From Phylloscopus collybita (lineage: Eukaryota > Chordata > Aves > Passeriformes > Phylloscopidae), in NCBI GenBank assembly GCA_027886175.1, contig JAJNNQ010000130.1, positions 12,727,501 through 12,791,500 of the forward strand: a DNA stretch of 64,000 bases. Direction: 5' to 3'. The notes beneath the pieces were generated by a model. That model saw only the letters and a list, made by a program, of their open reading frames with translations, was not told where the DNA came from and ran no database searches. A program made the translations under genes and the position numbers. Position 1 is the stretch's first letter. Each line of letters starts with the position of its first letter. Positions 35,528 through 47,622 of the stretch are shown here, in pieces.

Positions 35528-36588
35528 TCTACAGTGAAATAATTCATTGAAGAATCTTAAGCAATTTTTTTTGTTATTTTGCTACAGCAACGCAGCAAAA
35601 AGATGTCTGTGTAGCAACATTAGATTGATTTACTAATATTCCCGTGACAAGAATCCTTAAATTCCTCACATGCTACGGATACCAGTTTCCAAACCTCTCC
35701 TGACATCATTGAAGATGAGTATGGCATGATCTTTTTTCTTCTTCTTGAATTATTAAAAATCATTAGAAAAACATGAAATTGCAAAACTATTGCAAAGTGT
35801 TGAGTGCACTTGCATTTTCCTAGCTTAAGAAATGAGGTTTTATATATGTTGGGTCTTCCTTCTAGAGGGAAACCTGTTCAAGAAAGGGTGTCTGGAAGAA
35901 ATGTTCCCTTGTTTTTGTCATGTACTATATGAATTTCATATCATCATTAAGATGAGTCAAATTTATTTTATTTTGTTTTTAATCAAAACCAGAATTAAAA
36001 TTAGTATCTATTTAATGTAAATGCACACAATTTTATATTTAAGATACGTTGTAATACGCTGTAAACAATGACAATTTTTAGGACGCATTAGGCATCCTAA
36101 ATTTCAGGAATATGCATTTCCAGGGATACAGATCTCTCCAGCTGTACTGATGTGAGCTATTAAACTGATATAGTGTTTTAAACAGATATTTTAAAGTTCT
36201 CAAAGGAAAAAATGTCTATGCTGGCAGAAGAAAATATAATCTGAAGGTGCAAATCACAAATAGCTTTCACTCTGCAGTATCATATGAATGACTGGAACAG
36301 CAGAAGATCAAGATGAGATTTTTCAAGTGTCTTCACACAATACTGAAGCCCAGCATGACTTTCGAGTCCTGAACACATTTCTCAAAGGACAAAGCTCTTT
36401 TTTCTTCTGCTTTTTGAGGATGAATTGCCCACAGAATTTTCTAGTTATTTTATTCTGGATTTTTTAAAAAAAAAAAATACAGAAAATTTCTTTCACCTAA
36501 CCTTGATGACTTTGGGGTATTTTTTATATTTCTGAGACATTTAAATTTTTTACCTTAAATTTTTTTCCTCTTGAATTGGTCCCATTTA
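35528..36588. other. AT-rich noncoding DNA
   Basis: No gene or repeat recognised. Confidence 0.55.
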
Positions 36589-36652
36589 GTAAAAAAAAAC
36601 CCAAAAAACAAACAACAACAACAACAACAAAAAAACCAACCAAACAAAAAAA
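36589..36652 (-). repeat. A/C-rich low-complexity tract
   Basis: A9, then CCC, (AAAC)n, (CAA)n and (CCAA)n units. The minus-strand frames give F/V/L/C-rich artefacts. Confidence 0.9.
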
Positions 36653-38592
36653 ATTGATTGGTTAAGAGAAACAGAGATGTAGATGCTATGGGACAAAAAA
36701 ATGTGTCTAGCAACTGATTTTGCTGTTGGATCTTCCTCTGAGGAATCCATGCAGGGCAATGCTGATGCTCTCCCTGCATCACACCACTCCACATTCCATC
36801 TCTGCTCTGACAAACCAGTGTTTGAACGGCTGCACAAACTTCTTTAGGGAATGGAAAGCATCAAGGGAGGAAAGAAAGAGACACTCCTACTGATCTTTCT
36901 CTGGAACAAAACAAGCCAGAAAATTATTCACTTTTTAATGGAGTTAACTCTGCTGTGAACCTTTTGTGAAGAATTGTTTGAAGGCCAAAGTGCCAAAGTG
37001 CTGGATGTCAAAGCGGTAAGGTTCCTGACAGGGGACATTACTGTGGTTGCTAATTGCCAAAGGGCTTTGAATAGGCAGCTCCTGGAATAGATACACACAG
37101 GCAGCATCCCTGTGACTGTCATGGCATGTGCTGTGCAAAATTTATTGACCCTTAGTTGCTAAAGGCCCTGTGATCCAGAGCCTGTTATCTGCGTGCAGGC
37201 AGGAGTAAAGCAGAGGGATGTGGTTGTGCCTTTAGGCTGATCAGCTGCGAGGGAGATGGCAGGAGCCAGAGCTCAGGAGTGATGTCTCCCCTGTGCCCCT
37301 ACATCAGTGAGCAGGATGAGTGCTCTGGAGGAAATCAGGGAGGGCTGGATCCTCAGCGAGGAAGGAAAACATCTGATGTAGAAGCAGCTACAGAAACATA
37401 TTTACTGCTTTGATGCAGACCCTGGGATTGGGCATGATTTAGGAATATGTTTCCCCAGCTAAAGGGAAGATATTGCTTCATATTGAAAAAAAAATAAAAT
37501 TATGCATAGTAACTTTGGAATAAAATAGTTCCATAGTGCTTTGATAGCTGTTATGGTAAGAAAACCATAGTGTTTTCCTTAACACTACAGAGATGAATAA
37601 TTCACATAAAAATCTGAGATGCCATTGTTAATATTTTCACTGCCATCCCACTGAAACTGCAGAGCAAATAATATATATCTCCTAGAATTTACAATTATTG
37701 GTATTGCACTGGCCTCAGGAAAATAATTCACATGTACAAGTTGTCTTCTGTGTTCCCTCTCCTCAACCCAATACAGGTGCTTAGACAATTCCATTTTCAA
37801 TTCAATTTTCCCAAAATAAACATTAGGGGAGTTAAATCTAGACTACATAGGTAAACTTGAAAGTTAAAATGTTTAAAACTTAGGCAAATGAAACAACTGT
37901 TTAACCCAAGGTTCTGAGTTTTAAGCAATTTCCTTTCTTATTTCAAAACCTATATCCTTGGTTATTGCTTTTGGTACCGTTCCTACTGTGTTGATTTATC
38001 AGTTGTTTTATGTGCCTTCTATTTGGGACTGGGATTATCCTACATTCAAAGATTGCAAGCTCTTCCTGACTTACCTCCTACCATGATGCTACTGAGCCTA
38101 ACTTGCCTGGTTTCTGCCCTGCACAGGGGCAAGTAGTCTTGTTGCACACAAAATTAATAGGAAGTATCTCAGAGCTAATAGATTCTGTCATTTCTCAATT
38201 TTAGCACAGCTAGTTAGCTAAAATTTTAAATAAAAGAAAGAAAGAAAAAAACAAGGATTTTATTTTTTTCCTATGACAGATTTCAGATTTCTCTGGAATT
38301 TCAGATTTCTTATTTGACTTGATAAAAGACAGAACCTCAGGTCTATTCATTTGGATTTTCTTTCATTTTTCCATGCTTTCCCCTCTACAATTCCTTGATT
38401 TTTGGCCAGCACTGAAGAGCCAGCTCTGGGAAGCTGGTGGCTGATGCCAGACTTCATAAAGCTTCCCACTGAAATGTACTGCTCACCAAGGACTATAGCA
38501 AGTTAAAAATCCACATTAAACCTTTGCTTTCCTGATTGTGTCTTTACACAATGTGTCATGAAAGCTCATTGCATTCCCTGAGACAGCAGCAC
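36653..38592. other. Noncoding unique DNA
   Basis: No gene recognised. 37190-37340 is more GC-rich but has no splice or domain support. The last 5 bp (AGCAC, 38588-38592) are the target-site copy of the following LTR. Confidence 0.5.
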
Positions 38593-39343
38593 TGTCTTGG
38601 GTTGTGGAGCCAGGGGTGTTCATTCTATTTTCATCTGTTAAAAGCAGTTGGGGAGATGTTTTTTTCTTTATCTCTGGGAGGGAGAGGGGCAGGTGCCTTC
38701 TGATAATGGGCCAGGTTGTTCAAACCAGGTAGGGCAGTGTTTCTTATCTCTTTCACCACCTGGGGAATATTTTCTGCTAATGAGCCATTAAGACACCCCT
38801 AATAGCACACATCCCCAAAGTAGAACATCCACATTCCATCATCCTACTGTGAGATGCTTCACCCAGTGGGGGGAAACCAACCATTCCTACCTGGATAAAA
38901 ACTGAGACACAGGAACAAGAAAGGATCCAGCTTCACCCGATTTCTGGAGGAAGACTGGATCCCTTCTCACCATCACTGGACCCCTTATTCTACAGGATCA
39001 TCTCTACTCCAACAGAACCACATCTGCCACTCCAGGAGGACTCACTTTTGGACTGCTTCCAACACCCTGACCAACAGGGTGCCAGGTTGTAGCTCTGACT
39101 CTGTCAGGGTTTTCCAAATTGTTGTTTGTTTGTTTGCTGGTGTGGTTGGGTGGTTTTGTTTTTCTACTACATTTGTATTGTTAGTATTCCTAGTAAAGAA
39201 CTGTTATTCCTATTCCCAAATCTTTGCCTGAAAGCCCTTAATTGCAGAATTATATTTTGGTGGGGGGTGAGGGGTTTACGTTCTCCATTCCAAGGGAAAC
39301 TCCAGCTTTCCCTGGAAGATACCTGTCTTTCCAAACCAAGACA
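38593..39343 (+). mobile_element. Solo endogenous-retrovirus LTR (751 bp) with perfect target-site duplication
   Basis: It begins TGTCTTGG and ends CCAAGACA, an 8-bp terminal inverted repeat in TG...CA form. AGCAC flanks it exactly on both sides (38588-38592 and 39344-39348), a perfect 5-bp target-site duplication. Internal landmarks: GGAGGAAGACTGGATCCC near 38946, CACCATCACTGGACCCC near 38968, TCCAACACCCTGACCAACAGG near 39058, a short T/G tract near 39120-39165, AGTAAAGAACTGTTATTCC near 39192 (probable polyadenylation signal AGTAAA) and GCCTGAAAGCCCTTAATTGC near 39227. I recognise these from a widespread songbird LTR family. No viral coding sequence adjoins it. Confidence 0.92.
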
Positions 39344-41917
39344 AGCACCTAATGCCATGGTAAAACATCCTTGGACATCCTGCTCAGATTCCCTGTCAAG
39401 TTCTGGTACAGCATGGATCCACTTTGATTTTACTTTGTCAGTGTCCTACGACAGATGTCTCAGGGACAGCAAGTAATGTCAGAAAACAACTCAATCATAC
39501 CCCCAAAGTTTGGGGTTTTTTTTGGAATGAATAATTTGGGGGTTTTTATTGAATTTTTTTATGAATCAGTAAAATAACAACATTACACTTTAAGATCTTG
39601 TTATGGGTGAAAGACAATATGAATTTTAAGTGGATCCAAGAAATTAAGGATAGATTAAGGTTTTGATAATATCAAAATGCAATGGGCACTTTGCTATTAG
39701 CCCAATTACAGCACTGCTAACTCACCCTACAAATGAATACAAAAAATCCTCCATCTCTGATAATATTTTTTAATTATTTAGCTATATGTTCACTTTCAGG
39801 TATCCATCCTTTAGCTTCAGTGTTGCATTCAGCCTTGAGGGTGAACATCTGGATCCCGAAATCCACAGTACCCATCAAGGAATCTGGAGGGGAATCAACT
39901 TATTAGTAGCATCCCAAGGGTTTTGCTGGAATGATTGTGACATTTATGGTGAGGTTTCTTACTCTTCAGTATTGGATATGCCCAGGGCTATTTCTTTCAT
40001 ATTTTCTTCAAGCAGTTTGCTAACTTATTTTTTTTCCCCACTGGATCCCAGCTACAGCTTGATGATCATCACCACTTCACTGTTCCAGATCCACAACAGC
40101 ATCCCACAGCCGCAGCTATCAGAAAAGAGAGGGTTTTTTCACTTGTTCTGTAGAACATGTTTTCCAGATCTTGATCACATTTGCTATGCATGGAGATAAG
40201 CTTGAACAAGGCAGGTAATAATCTTGTGACAGAAAGACAAATGCTGTCACAGCAGAAACAAGCTGAAATGAACTCCAGCCAAGGGGAGTCCCAGCAAGTC
40301 CTGAGGCCAGTGCTGGTTAGTGCTCAGCGTGTAGCCTCATTTTCCCTGACCTGCAGCTGCATCCAGCTCCCAAGTTTTGACCAACTTTCGTTTTGTCTGA
40401 TCTCTCCACGGCCTTTAAGATCAGACAACTGGGATTTTGTTGCTGTAAAAGCACTGGCAGATGGAGAAACAGTTAAAAAATGGTCAAAGGCAGAGAAAAA
40501 TCAGGAGTGAAATGAAGGGAAAAGCACACTCATGGGATTTTTTAACACCTGTAAGGCATGAGGAAGGCTCAAGTGTTTATCCAGTTCAGTTCTCAAGTCA
40601 TATGGGTACATATTTACATACATCCATATAAAAATGAATTCTTCTATATTCTACATTCTTCTATATTCTATATTCTAGGAAAACAAGAAAAATTCTTATA
40701 TTCTTGATATGTAAATTACGTCTGCTTTAAAAAAAAATTGCTTAAAGCACGTGAAGTTCTAAAATACCTGATACAAACTCTTATCAAAAATGTGTATAGG
40801 TTCATACCTGCATAGGGAATCTTGCCTCAGATTATATTAGTGAGATTGTGTAAGAAAACAATCCATGAACAGAAACTATTACATTCTGGTAGATTAGTAT
40901 TTGCTGGCAGATTAATAAGCAAAGAATTATCTTACCCAAAGATGATTTCTAATATATATATGCACACATATGTGAAGACTGCTTATATTTATTTGTCCAT
41001 GGACAGGTTCCAAGTGCTGGAGCACTTTAATAAAACAGGAACAAACTGGCAGTGGAAGCTTTTAATTAACAGAGAAAGCAGCAGTTCAACAAGCATTCCA
41101 AAACCTGTAGAGCTTCATGCTCTTAAATCTAAATTATGTACACATTTAAGTATATACTTTATTATGTACTCTTTGAGTTTCTAACTGCTTAAAACACTTT
41201 GAACAGGCTGTAGCAGCATTTCGCCAAATATTTTAGCTGTAAGTAGTGCTATGTATTTGGACTTCAACTATTGGATTAAATGAACTAAACAACACTAGAA
41301 AAGCAGAAGTTGAAATCAGGCCTGTGTGTTTTCCCAGACTGGTGCTGATGAGTGCCAGCGTGGCAGTGTTCATACTTCTATTTGTCTTCCCTTTAATGAC
41401 AGCAGAAAGAGATGCACTCTTAGGAGCTGCTTTTAAAATGTCACTAACAAAAGAGTCATCAGGGCCTCTTGTCTTGTACAGCAATGCTTTCCTTGAAAAG
41501 AAAACTCAGGGTATATTTTCTTTAAAAAAAAAAAAAGAGATCAGTAGGCTTTCCCTATTCCCTCGACTGTAAATGCAGAGTGCATTTACTAAGAATGAAG
41601 TATGGGCAGGGCCCCTGGGGTGCCACTGTCTCACAGCTGCCTTGGAGGGTTGGGAGAGTCATGGGGATGTATCTGCACCTCTGTGCAACATGTGGTGCCA
41701 CTGCACATCAATACACCAAAGTGTTCCCACATTTATTTATCATTTTTTCAGGAAATATTTTCCTGTGAAAAAGGCATTGTCTTTCTTTGCCTCTTAAAAT
41801 GCTCATTGATTGAGAAGTATACTAACACACATGGGCAAGATGGACAAGCATGTCTTCTGTCATGAATACTAGGGAGGGATAGTTAAAAATCATCCATCTG
41901 GATATGAATATATAAAA
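39344..41917. other. Noncoding DNA with a short TTCTATA tandem
   Basis: No gene recognised. Frames of 137 aa (39786-40199), 109 aa and 120 aa lack domains. A short imperfect array of TTCTATATTCTA units lies at 40636-40678. A13 occurs near 41524. Confidence 0.45.
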
Positions 41918-41955
41918 ACAAACAAACAAACAAACAAAAAGCAACAACAAAAAAC
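41918..41955 (-). repeat. (CAAA)n microsatellite
   Basis: About five AAAC units followed by AAAAAGCAACAACAAAAAA. Confidence 0.9.
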
Positions 41956-42019
41956 CCCAGAGTTAAGATACAGAACTAAAATTCTTGGATCAAAATCTCC
42001 CAGAAAATGCCACGTAGTT
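41956..42019. other. Short unique spacer
   Basis: No feature seen. Confidence 0.4.
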
Positions 42020-42175
42020 TTTTTCCACACTTGATTCAATAACTCTAGTGAAAGGCACCATCTATTAACTAGCTTATTAAAATAATAATAAAAATAATAA
42101 TTTTTCCACACCTGACTCAATAACTAGTGAAAGGAACCCTCTATTAATGAGCTTATTATTTTATCCATTATTATC
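42020..42175. repeat. 81-bp imperfect tandem duplication
   Basis: Unit 1 (42020-42100) and unit 2 (from 42101) share TTTTTCCACAC.TGA.TCAATAAC, then TAGTGAAAGG.ACC.TCTATTAA, then GAGCTTATTA or TAGCTTATTA, with a 2-bp indel and scattered substitutions. Unit 1 ends in (AAT)n, which probably helped slippage or unequal exchange. No coding meaning. Confidence 0.85.
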
Positions 42176-43792
42176 CAGCAACTGTAACTTTATCCCCTAA
42201 AAGGGAAAATTGAAATGCAGACAGGAGCAAGGGTGGGGAACCAACCCCAAAAAATCTAAAATGAAATGACTCAGACTGCACAAGTGTAAATCTCTAACTC
42301 AGACTTTGTTTCCTAGCATGGACTTTCCTATGGCAGTTTCTGTAAAGCCAAAGGAAGATTCTGTGCTAGAGCCTCTGTAAGCCAGGAAAGACAGCATCCC
42401 TCCGCTGGCTCTCATTGAACCTTGGCTCTATCAAGCTGCTGTGTGCATCAGAACTTCACTAGAAATTAAAGAGGGACAGAGTTGAGCATCAGAAAACCAA
42501 ATCTGGATGAAATTCAGATCAGAAAGCATAATTACCCAAGTTTGTGGTTCTTCAGAAAACTCATCTGAGTAGTCCCAGCTGAAAGTCAGGGAAAGGTTGA
42601 AGGCTTCGTTTCAGAGACAGCAACCTGTGTGCACTGACCCCTACAGTGATAATGAGAAAAGGTGGCAACAAAGGCATGTGATACCTGTGAAAAATACAAG
42701 GTGGCACTCACAGAACAATCAAAACCTAAACAGGGCCGAGGGCAAGGGCTGGCTTGAACCACCTAACACCGAGACTGAAAGCGGAAGAGCACTAAAAGGA
42801 ACCATCTCCTGTTTTCAGCAAAGGAATTCAAATTCCTAACATGAACACCAGCCTTCACTTAAGGCTGCAATGTGTCCAAAAGCAGAACAAATGAAGATCA
42901 AACCCCCAAACATCAAGCTGCTTTTGAAGTCATTTCACTTCCCTTCTCTACAGGGTTTTCTTCAAAAATCCATACTTTCATACAGAGCTACTGCTGTGTT
43001 TGCTGTACCTCAGGGGACAAAACACAGTACTCTGGATCCCTTCAAAAGGCATCTTTGTTTTTATATAAGCTGGTTTTAACACAATAAATTTCTTTTACTT
43101 CACCGTTCACAAACCCAGTGGGAACCAGAGCCACAAAGCCTCCTTTTGTCACTGGAAAGATGCCTTGGGGAACCTCTGCACTGCTGCCACAGCCTCTGTG
43201 ACAGGTTTGAGATCCCAAAACCAGAGACATATTCTTGTGCCTTTGCACTGGGGACATCAGGGGTAGGTATTTCACAGACATTTGATTTAGTTCAGAAGAG
43301 AGGTGCAGAAGACCTGCATCTTTTAAAGGCTGAGGTTCCCACCAGAGTGTCACTACCTCTAACTCCACTGTGATTAGAGTATTGAGTCCTTTCCTCCACT
43401 GGGGATATTTTACTGACATGCTTTTCTTTAAAACCTTAGGGAGGTACACCCCAATTACTCTTTGGAATGTAGTTGCTAAGGTAGCATGGTTTAAGATATA
43501 ACGTTCTCAGCGTCTGAAAAATAACACTTCTCCCTAGAAAGATTAACCTGAGTTGAATCAAGAGTGTGAAAACTAGGAATTTTTGTCTCCAAAATACAAT
43601 GATTTATTCCTTCCTCAGGATAGTTTTGTTAACTAAATGCAAGTATATTTTCCAAACAGCCAGACTGCATTGCTTTCTTGTTTAATTTTTTGTTATCTTT
43701 CATTAAATATTAAAAGTATTGCCTCCTGTATGATTTCTTCAGGTATTTGCTCCTTCTGCAAAACCCCTGATATATTTGTTAGTATTTTACTA
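42176..43792. other. Noncoding DNA of mixed composition
   Basis: No gene recognised. 43090-43450 is more GC-rich with a 135-aa minus frame and a 75-aa plus frame; neither shows a domain. It may be an unidentified old repeat. Confidence 0.45.
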
Positions 43793-43837
43793 TAAAAAGA
43801 AAAAAAAAAAAAAGAAGAAGAAGAAGAAGAAGAAGAC
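43793..43837 (+). repeat. Poly(A) grading into (GAA)n
   Basis: A15 followed by about eight GAA units, a purine-only tract capable of triplex formation. Confidence 0.93.
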
Positions 43838-45008
43838 ATACTAGTATAATAATTTCATTATAGAATGCTGTTTGCACATAATAAACTGCATTTCATCGCT
43901 TAGCAGAACTGGCAGGGCGAACATTTTGAAGTGTGATCCATCTGAGATAACATAACATGAAATTCCATTAGGGAAAGATACAGCCTAAAGAGGGGACACC
44001 GAAATCAAAATCAGGGTCTCCAAGACAAGACTCATTTATGACATTCTGGCTTAGCAAAAGCTCTTTTGAACACCCATGAAAAGGCTAGAGTTTTTGGCAG
44101 GATTTTGTTGAGTCAAAGGAAGAGATTTAAAGTTTTAGAGATAGGAGAAAAAAGTTGGTAGGTTTTGTAAAGAGCTTTCTGAGAAGTTTGCCACTGTAAC
44201 TGGATTTTTTTATTTTCTTTTATTTTATTTGAAGCTTCTGAGGGAGAAAGTGCTTATCTTGAGGGGTTCATGTGCACACTCCTAGAAGTCTCTCACATGT
44301 AATTATTCTTTCCTAGTGCTATATATTTGTGGAAAGACGTTAACTTTCCCTATTCTTTTTTGCACTGCAACTTGGACTGGCTTAATAAAAAAATCTCTCC
44401 TGCTGGGTTTTAACACTTGAAAAACTTTATTTCCCCAAACAACCATTACCTGATAATTCCTTAGAAAATTTGATAAACCTAGACTTCCAAACTACACTGA
44501 GGAACAGAAGCTCTATAGAGTCCCTAATCCTCCATTTCTAAAAATTTAAGTGATCTTCTATTCATTCACACTACAATACTCTGTCTGGGCAAGGGTGCAG
44601 AGAGATTGTAGCTATAGTGCTTGCCTTACAAACACCCCTTGAGGTTTCCCACTGACTAAACTGCTAGTGCCTACACCTGCTGCACAGCAATGGCAGGGTC
44701 AGATGACCCCATATTAATGGCAGCTCTGTTAAAGGAGAAGTCTAGGTTGATTTCAGGGGGTTATTGCAAACCAAATTGTACATCCTATATACAGGGTATA
44801 TACAATGCAGGCTTCTGTCTGCTTTTCTCTAGGATAATAGACCAGACATGCACAAGCACTCAAGGATCAGCAAACATTCTTCCTTCAAAACATCCACTTC
44901 CATGGGCATCTTTACATGCACAGGTACACGCAAACCTTTTGTGTGTTGCTTTTCTTCTTCTTCAGCAACACTACTATGGCATCTTTACCTAACAAGTAGT
45001 TTGGGGCT
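43838..45008. other. Noncoding unique DNA
   Basis: No gene recognised. The 100-aa plus frame at 44690-44992 lacks a domain. Confidence 0.5.
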
Positions 45009-45066
45009 TTGTTCGTTTGTTTGTTTTTAGTTTGGTTTGGTTTTTCTTTTCTTTTTTCTTTTTTCC
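45009..45066 (+). repeat. T/G- and T/C-rich low-complexity tract
   Basis: (GTTT)n, GGTTTGGTTT and (CTTTT)n units. Confidence 0.85.
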
Positions 45067-45964
45067 CTTGGAATTCACAAACACTGGAAAGTTGTCCCAT
45101 ATAACAAGAAATCTCGCAGTCTGCAGACCTTGAGTCAAAGCATATATCTTATCACCTTTTTTGGTAACCAGTGAAATAAAGATAACACAAATTACCTCAC
45201 TGGAGAAACCTTCAGCAGTATTTCATTATGTATGACATATAGTTCCTTAAAGCAGCTATCTGTACAGAAAAGTAACTGTCAGTGACTTATAATAAGAATT
45301 TTCTTGTGTTGGTAAAAGTGTTTCAGAGGATTTTATAATACAGGCATTTATTTCATCAGAGTTAAAGTTAGAGGCTTCATATACTTTGACAAACACTGAA
45401 ACACAAGTATCTGTATCTGCATTGGGTATCAATTTATGACCAGATATAAGTTATTTTCCACTTTTGAGGTGAAAATTTGATTTTCTCTCTGTGCCATTGT
45501 AACAGACCATTGCAGGTGCCCATGCAAGTGTGCAGTCTGTTTACTGTTTATTGCAAGCAACAGTGCAATTCCTTTCCCTCTCTCTGGTTTGAAGATGCAG
45601 ACTCTTCTCCTGAAATAAACTGCTTGGCTACCTTTATTTTGGTTTTGGAAAGGCTCTTACTGAAGTTCCTAGTGCTGGTAGTACAATGTACACAGGTTTT
45701 GGTTTAGGCAGCTGGTTCAGTATGCAGTTCTTGGGCTGGCTCTCTTATTATCTGATTAGCTCTCAATCAGCTCCTCTTGAGAACCTTTCTGCAGTGTATA
45801 AGCATAAGCAAACTCTTTACTTTCCAGTAGCCACAAAGTGCATTTATTTCAAAAAAATGTACTTCCTTCTCCAGACACTCTGTCTATTCACATGCAGTAT
45901 ATAAAGAATCAATAAGAAATCATGTCTCAGGCAAGGTCCTAGCACTTCTGCAAATATGGGATTT
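45067..45964. other. AT-rich noncoding DNA
   Basis: No gene or repeat recognised. Confidence 0.5.
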
Positions 45965-46493
45965 TCTGCTCTCACGAGACCCCACCTGGAGTGTTGCATC
46001 CAGCTCTTGGGTCCCCCAGCACAGGACAGACATGAGCTTGTTAAAGAGGGGCCAGAGGAGGCCCACAAGAATGGTCAGAGGGCTGCAGCACCTCTCCTGT
46101 GAAGACAGGCTGAGACATTGGGGCTGTTCAGCCTGGGGAGGAATAAAGCTCCAGGGAGACCACTTATCAGCCTTTCAGTGCATGAGAGACTTCTTAACAA
46201 AGTCTGTAGTTACAGGAGAAGGAACAACAATTTAAAACTGAAGGAGGATAGATTTAGACTGGCTATAAGGAACATACTTTTCCTTATGAGCATGGTGGGA
46301 TACAGGTGGAGCAGGCTGCCCAGAGAAGCTGTGGACGCCCTATAATTGTTAGTGTTGCAAGGGCAGCTGAATGGGGTTTGGAGCAACTTGATGTGGGGAA
46401 ATATATCCCTGCACATTGCAGAGGGTGGCAATCAAACAGTCTTTAAGGTTTCCTTCACACCCTGGCCCTTCTCAAACACCTCTGTGGTTCCAT
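45965..46493 (+). mobile_element. CR1 LINE 3' fragment including the ORF2 C-terminus remnant
   Basis: About 530 bp matching remembered CR1 order: GACCCCACCTGGAGTGTTGC and ATCCAGCTCTTGGGTCCCC, CAGAGGAGGCCCACAAG, GAAGACAGGCTGAGACATTG, CTGTTCAGCCTGGGGAGG, GGATAGATTTAGACTGG, GCAGGCTGCCCAGAGAAGC, GAATGGGGTTTGGAGCAAC, then a decayed tail ending GTGGTTCCATGAC. A plus frame near 46032 reads KRGQRRPTRMVRGLQHLSC, the expected end of the CR1 reverse-transcriptase ORF, broken by stops soon after. It is 5'-truncated and not functional. Confidence 0.92.
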
Positions 46494-47413
46494 GACACAT
46501 CCACACTCTAAAAGCTGTTATATGAGAAGTACAATGGTGATGTTTTTCCAAAAGGCAATAGAACCAAATTCTTTTTTTCCCTTTTACCTGTTGGCTGTGT
46601 GCTCTGTTACCTAATTCTATGGATACTTTTGGATTCCTGAAAGCATTATTAGTGCAATTGACGAGACTGGGACATAGGATGACACTCTTACAGTTTTGTT
46701 TTGATTGTTGTGGGGGTTTCTTTGCTACCATTTAAAAATATTTCTTATATTTCACTGTTTTTATATAAACTAAATCTTGCCTTGCATTCAATATCTTGCT
46801 GTACATTTTCCTGTCCAAAAGATTCTTATTAATGCTGATCTTTCATAAATTGCTGGACCTGAGCACCAAGCCTGTAAACAGAAGCAAAGTTCTGCTAATC
46901 TGGATGGCTTTTAACCTGGATATGTACTTCATCACCTTCTGGTCATTAAATCATCTTTCAAGTAAAAGATGTTTTTTTGCTTGTAAGAGACAAGGCTTTA
47001 ATTAGAACATTAAGATAGTTACTCTGCACTTTCCTTGTGCTGGAAAGTATTTTAACAAATTAACTCAGGCTACTTAGTGACAATAACACCCCTTTTCTCC
47101 CAGCCTTCCTATTGCTTCTTTGCTTTCAAAATCTGCTTTAATCGTTTTTCATGTGTAGTTTCTGTTGCCTCCTCAAAGCCAGCACCATTTTGATTACTGA
47201 AACAGGCCATTTTCTCTTTATACCCCTCCGACAAATCAGAGCTGAATTCCCATGTTACCACCATTAGTTTTTTGCTCTTTGGAAAGCAGTAATAGCCAAA
47301 AAACCTGAATTGCACACTTAACATTATTAAGTAAGCATAAATAAAATGAATTGAGGCAAATTACATATGACACCTTTCAAACTTAGTTTTTTTACTGCTG
47401 CTGCAATGCAACA
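46494..47413. other. Noncoding unique DNA
   Basis: No gene recognised; frames under 75 codons apart from a 99-aa minus frame that overlaps the CR1 tail and lacks a domain. Confidence 0.5.
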
Positions 47414-47465
47414 TACAGAACCCCACTCAGCCTGGCCTTGAACACCTCCAAAGGTGGAAAGGAAG
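47414..47465 (-). mobile_element. Short CR1 fragment, minus strand
   Basis: CCCCACTCAGCCTGGCCTTG and AACACCTCCAAAGGTGG match the reverse complement of the CR1 segment (CCACCTCTGGAGGTGTTC..GGCCAGGCTGGATGGGG). About 50 bp is recognisable; the sequence to its right is too diverged and T-rich to assign. Confidence 0.7.
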
Positions 47466-47622
47466 CAGACTAGGTCACCTTGACGAATATTTTTTTTTTT
47501 TCTTCATACCATCAAAAAACCATACCCAGGAAAGCCCTCCCTTTCATCTTCAGGAGTATCTACAGGCAACATACAAAAACAAATTTAGGGGGGGGAACAA
47601 ACAAACAAACAAACAAACACAA
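47466..47622. repeat. T12 run, G8 run and (CAAA)n around a short unique segment
   Basis: T12 near 47491-47502, G8 near 47588 and a (AAAC)n array at about 47596-47620. Confidence 0.7.

Noticed and set aside
39786..40199. 137-aa plus-strand frame
   Set aside because: Serine/phenylalanine-rich without a domain; adjacent frames are short and unsupported by splice sites.
41918..41955. CRISPR array or other spaced direct repeats at the (CAAA)n tracts
   Set aside because: Repeat units are 4-5 bp with no unique spacers, in an animal genome; these are microsatellites.
43042..43449. 135-aa minus-strand frame
   Set aside because: No recognised domain; the plus strand is open across the same bases. 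Possibly an old unidentified repeat.
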